Made by a program: the position numbers and the translations under genes
Notes under the pieces: model-generated
Told to the model about the DNA's origin: nothing
The model's input: the letters and a program-made list of their open reading frames with translations, nothing else
Database searches by the model: none
From: Nematostella vectensis
Lineage: Eukaryota; Cnidaria; Anthozoa; Actiniaria; Edwardsiidae
Length of the DNA stretch: 60,000 bases
Assembly: GCF_932526225.1 (NCBI RefSeq)
Contig: NC_064035.1
Location: 1,220,501 to 1,280,500, forward strand
Direction: 5' to 3'
Part shown: piece after piece, positions 58,197 to 60,000 of the stretch
Numbering within the stretch: the first letter of the stretch is position 1
Layout: each line of letters begins with the position of its first letter

Positions 58197-58960
58197 GTAC
58201 AAAATCTTTAATGAATTTTACAAACAGATAATACCAAGGATATATACCAAGCATAATAGTGATTACACGGATCGCAATATAGGAATATTTACAACAACAT
58301 ACTTTTGAAATTATGTGATTATAATTCTGTATATGTAAGTCTTCTCTACAAGTGTCATTTTCCGATTAATGTTGTGAACTATACAATAGTGCTGTAGCGT
58401 AGCAGCGTCGCCATTAAACCGGGAAACGGAACATATATTTGTCCGAACTGTTCGGCTAATCTTGACTGTATTTGCCTCTATACCTTGAAAGTGCAAAATA
58501 CTTTTGAAAATTGACCGAGTTTATGTTAACAGTAGCAATCTGTCAAAATCGCTCTTGATAGGTGTTGTTTGGTGACGGCTTCAACTATAGGCTATATATC
58601 GGTTTGTGTATATCTCTCTAGAGCACTATACAGATAAAACAAGAGGCGATCTTTGTATCAAACGTACTCTTTCATTGTCTGTCATGTGAATCTTTTGGTA
58701 CAAATAAGATCTGAAATTGTGTCTGAATCATGAACATAGAGAAATAGGGATTTTAACGTACTTTCAAGAGAGCAAAAACGGTTCATTCTAACTCTACCTG
58801 CACTAGGTATTGGTACAAATTCTCTGAGGTTACCGTGTTCTTCGCGAGAAGAGACAGAATTTGCAGGCGGCAAAGTTCAAAATATTTTCACTTGTTTACA
58901 ACATGGCACCCTAATCGTCCCACAACCCACAGGCGACAATGGCAAAGTTGGTGCAGCATG

Positions 58961-60000
58961 TTAGCGCCTGCATGGGCTTTGCTCTTGTCCATGTCTCGGC
59001 TTAAGAGCCGATAGATCAATAAATGTATCTTGTAGATGGTGAAATCTTGAGGCAAGCGCCATTCCATCCCGTTTAGCTGCTGAATGCTCATGCATGTATG
59101 TTATGCCGGTGTCGTTGTTGTCGCCGTTTCGTTCCCATTCGGCTCTTTGGGCCGCTCGAGTGCTCAGCGCTATCTCGTCTTTGAGCTCTTTTCGCCATTT
59201 CGTTCTTCTGTTCTGGAACCAAGTCTTAACCTGGGTTTCTGTCATGCCGAGGTCCTTGGAAAGCTCGGCGCGTTTGGATTCCGTCAAGTATTTCTCTTCT
59301 TTGAACTCCTTTTCTAGTCTTTGAATCTGGTTGTGAGAGAATAATGGCCTCTGCTTTGGCTTTCGCATGAATCTCTTGCGAGTATGAAGAAACGGATGAA
59401 ATCCTGAAAGAAAAGCATAGAGCTTACCCTTAGTGTAAACCTCTATGAATTCAGCGGGGTTTGCAGAATTAAAACCGCAGAATTACAAAATTTAATGAAG
59501 TTAAAATACTTAAGCCATAAGTTATTTTACGATCCACGTTTTCACACATCTTATTACTAATCCGCTTACAAATTCAATAGAAGCATCCAAGTTGTTTTAC
59601 AGTCGACTTCGTTAGTGTCCCGCATGTTAACAGATAATCCAAACTTCGTGAAGTTGAAAGAAACATTGCTATAAGCGAAACGCTTATATATTATTTACAA
59701 ACAAATATGTATTTATTGCTGCAATTTGAACAGAAAATCAATAGGTTAAATAATTGTTTAGTATATTTGTTTAGTATAATTGCTGCAAAACTTGTAGAAG
59801 TAATGATTTGACGGCAAATCAACTTAGTCATATTCATGTTAAAGAAAGATAGCTCATTTCAGTGATTAAGATAGTCTTGCTATTTCCACTTGTCCCTATG
59901 TACGGAAACACTCGAGACATGATCATAAATCACGACACTAGCTTACCTGCAACTGTTGGCATTCGGAGCTGAGTGAGGTATGGGGGCATGGGGCAGACGG
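58961..60000 (-). CDS. NK-like (NKL) homeobox gene, 3' part; 5' end outside the window
   Basis: The last exon is 59403-58961 (acceptor CTTTCAG). A preceding exon, 60000-59947, ends in a GTAAGC donor, joins in phase (…MPTVAG|FHPFLHTRK…) and is cut by the window edge. The homeodomain is complete in the last exon: R5, F8, L16, F20, W48, F49, Q50, N51, R53 are all present, in the recognition-helix motif TETQVKTWFQNRRTKW. It is thus a DNA-binding transcription factor of the ANTP/NKL type. Thr47 with Phe49, Gln50 and Thr54 is the combination of Tlx; Barhl has Tyr49 and Hhex has Ala54. The orthology group is not settled by eye. About 70 residues without a known domain follow. The intron is 543 bp. 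Confidence 0.9.

Overview
This is a stretch of intron-rich, AT-rich animal genome, most likely from an anthozoan cnidarian such as a sea anemone. That is an inference from the gene families, the intron density and the cnidarian-looking secreted repeat protein; no species marker was tested. It is not bacterial: every recognisable gene except transposon remnants is split by GT-AG introns, and there are no operons.

Layout. 1-4.4 kb has no recognisable gene. 4.4-6.5 kb is a decayed, 5'-truncated CR1/L2-like non-LTR retrotransposon, followed by a long CT microsatellite. 7.2-14.1 kb (+) is an 8-exon gene for a secreted protein with three cysteine-rich WSC-like repeats. Its introns are full of minisatellites, one of which is a 17-bp array repeating the gene's own splice donor. 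14.4-21.5 kb is one giant 42-bp minisatellite. 22.5-24.8 kb (-) is a two-exon, tail-anchored heme oxygenase with a long N-terminal extension of paired Cys-Pro (heme-regulatory-like) motifs in three modules. 25-30 kb is mostly empty, with decayed fragments and a foldback-like element.

30.2-49.2 kb (+) is an 18-exon AVL9 orthologue (late secretory pathway, DENN-related), reconstructed exon by exon to 512 codons with every splice phase consistent. Its introns hold minisatellites, a pogo/Tigger-like element carrying a HIRAN-like ORF, an antisense von Willebrand type C exon, and a 2.1-kb segment bounded by inverted repeats. 49.7-54 kb is a 4.2-kb minisatellite of 48-bp units. 54-58 kb shows nothing recognisable. 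58.2-60 kb (-) is the 3' end of an NK-like homeobox gene that runs off the window.

The genes share no obvious pathway. The points most worth following are the heme oxygenase fusion, the self-repeating splice-donor array, the recurrent start of minisatellites just inside 5' splice sites, and the HIRAN-like ORF inside a TA-flanked inverted-repeat element.
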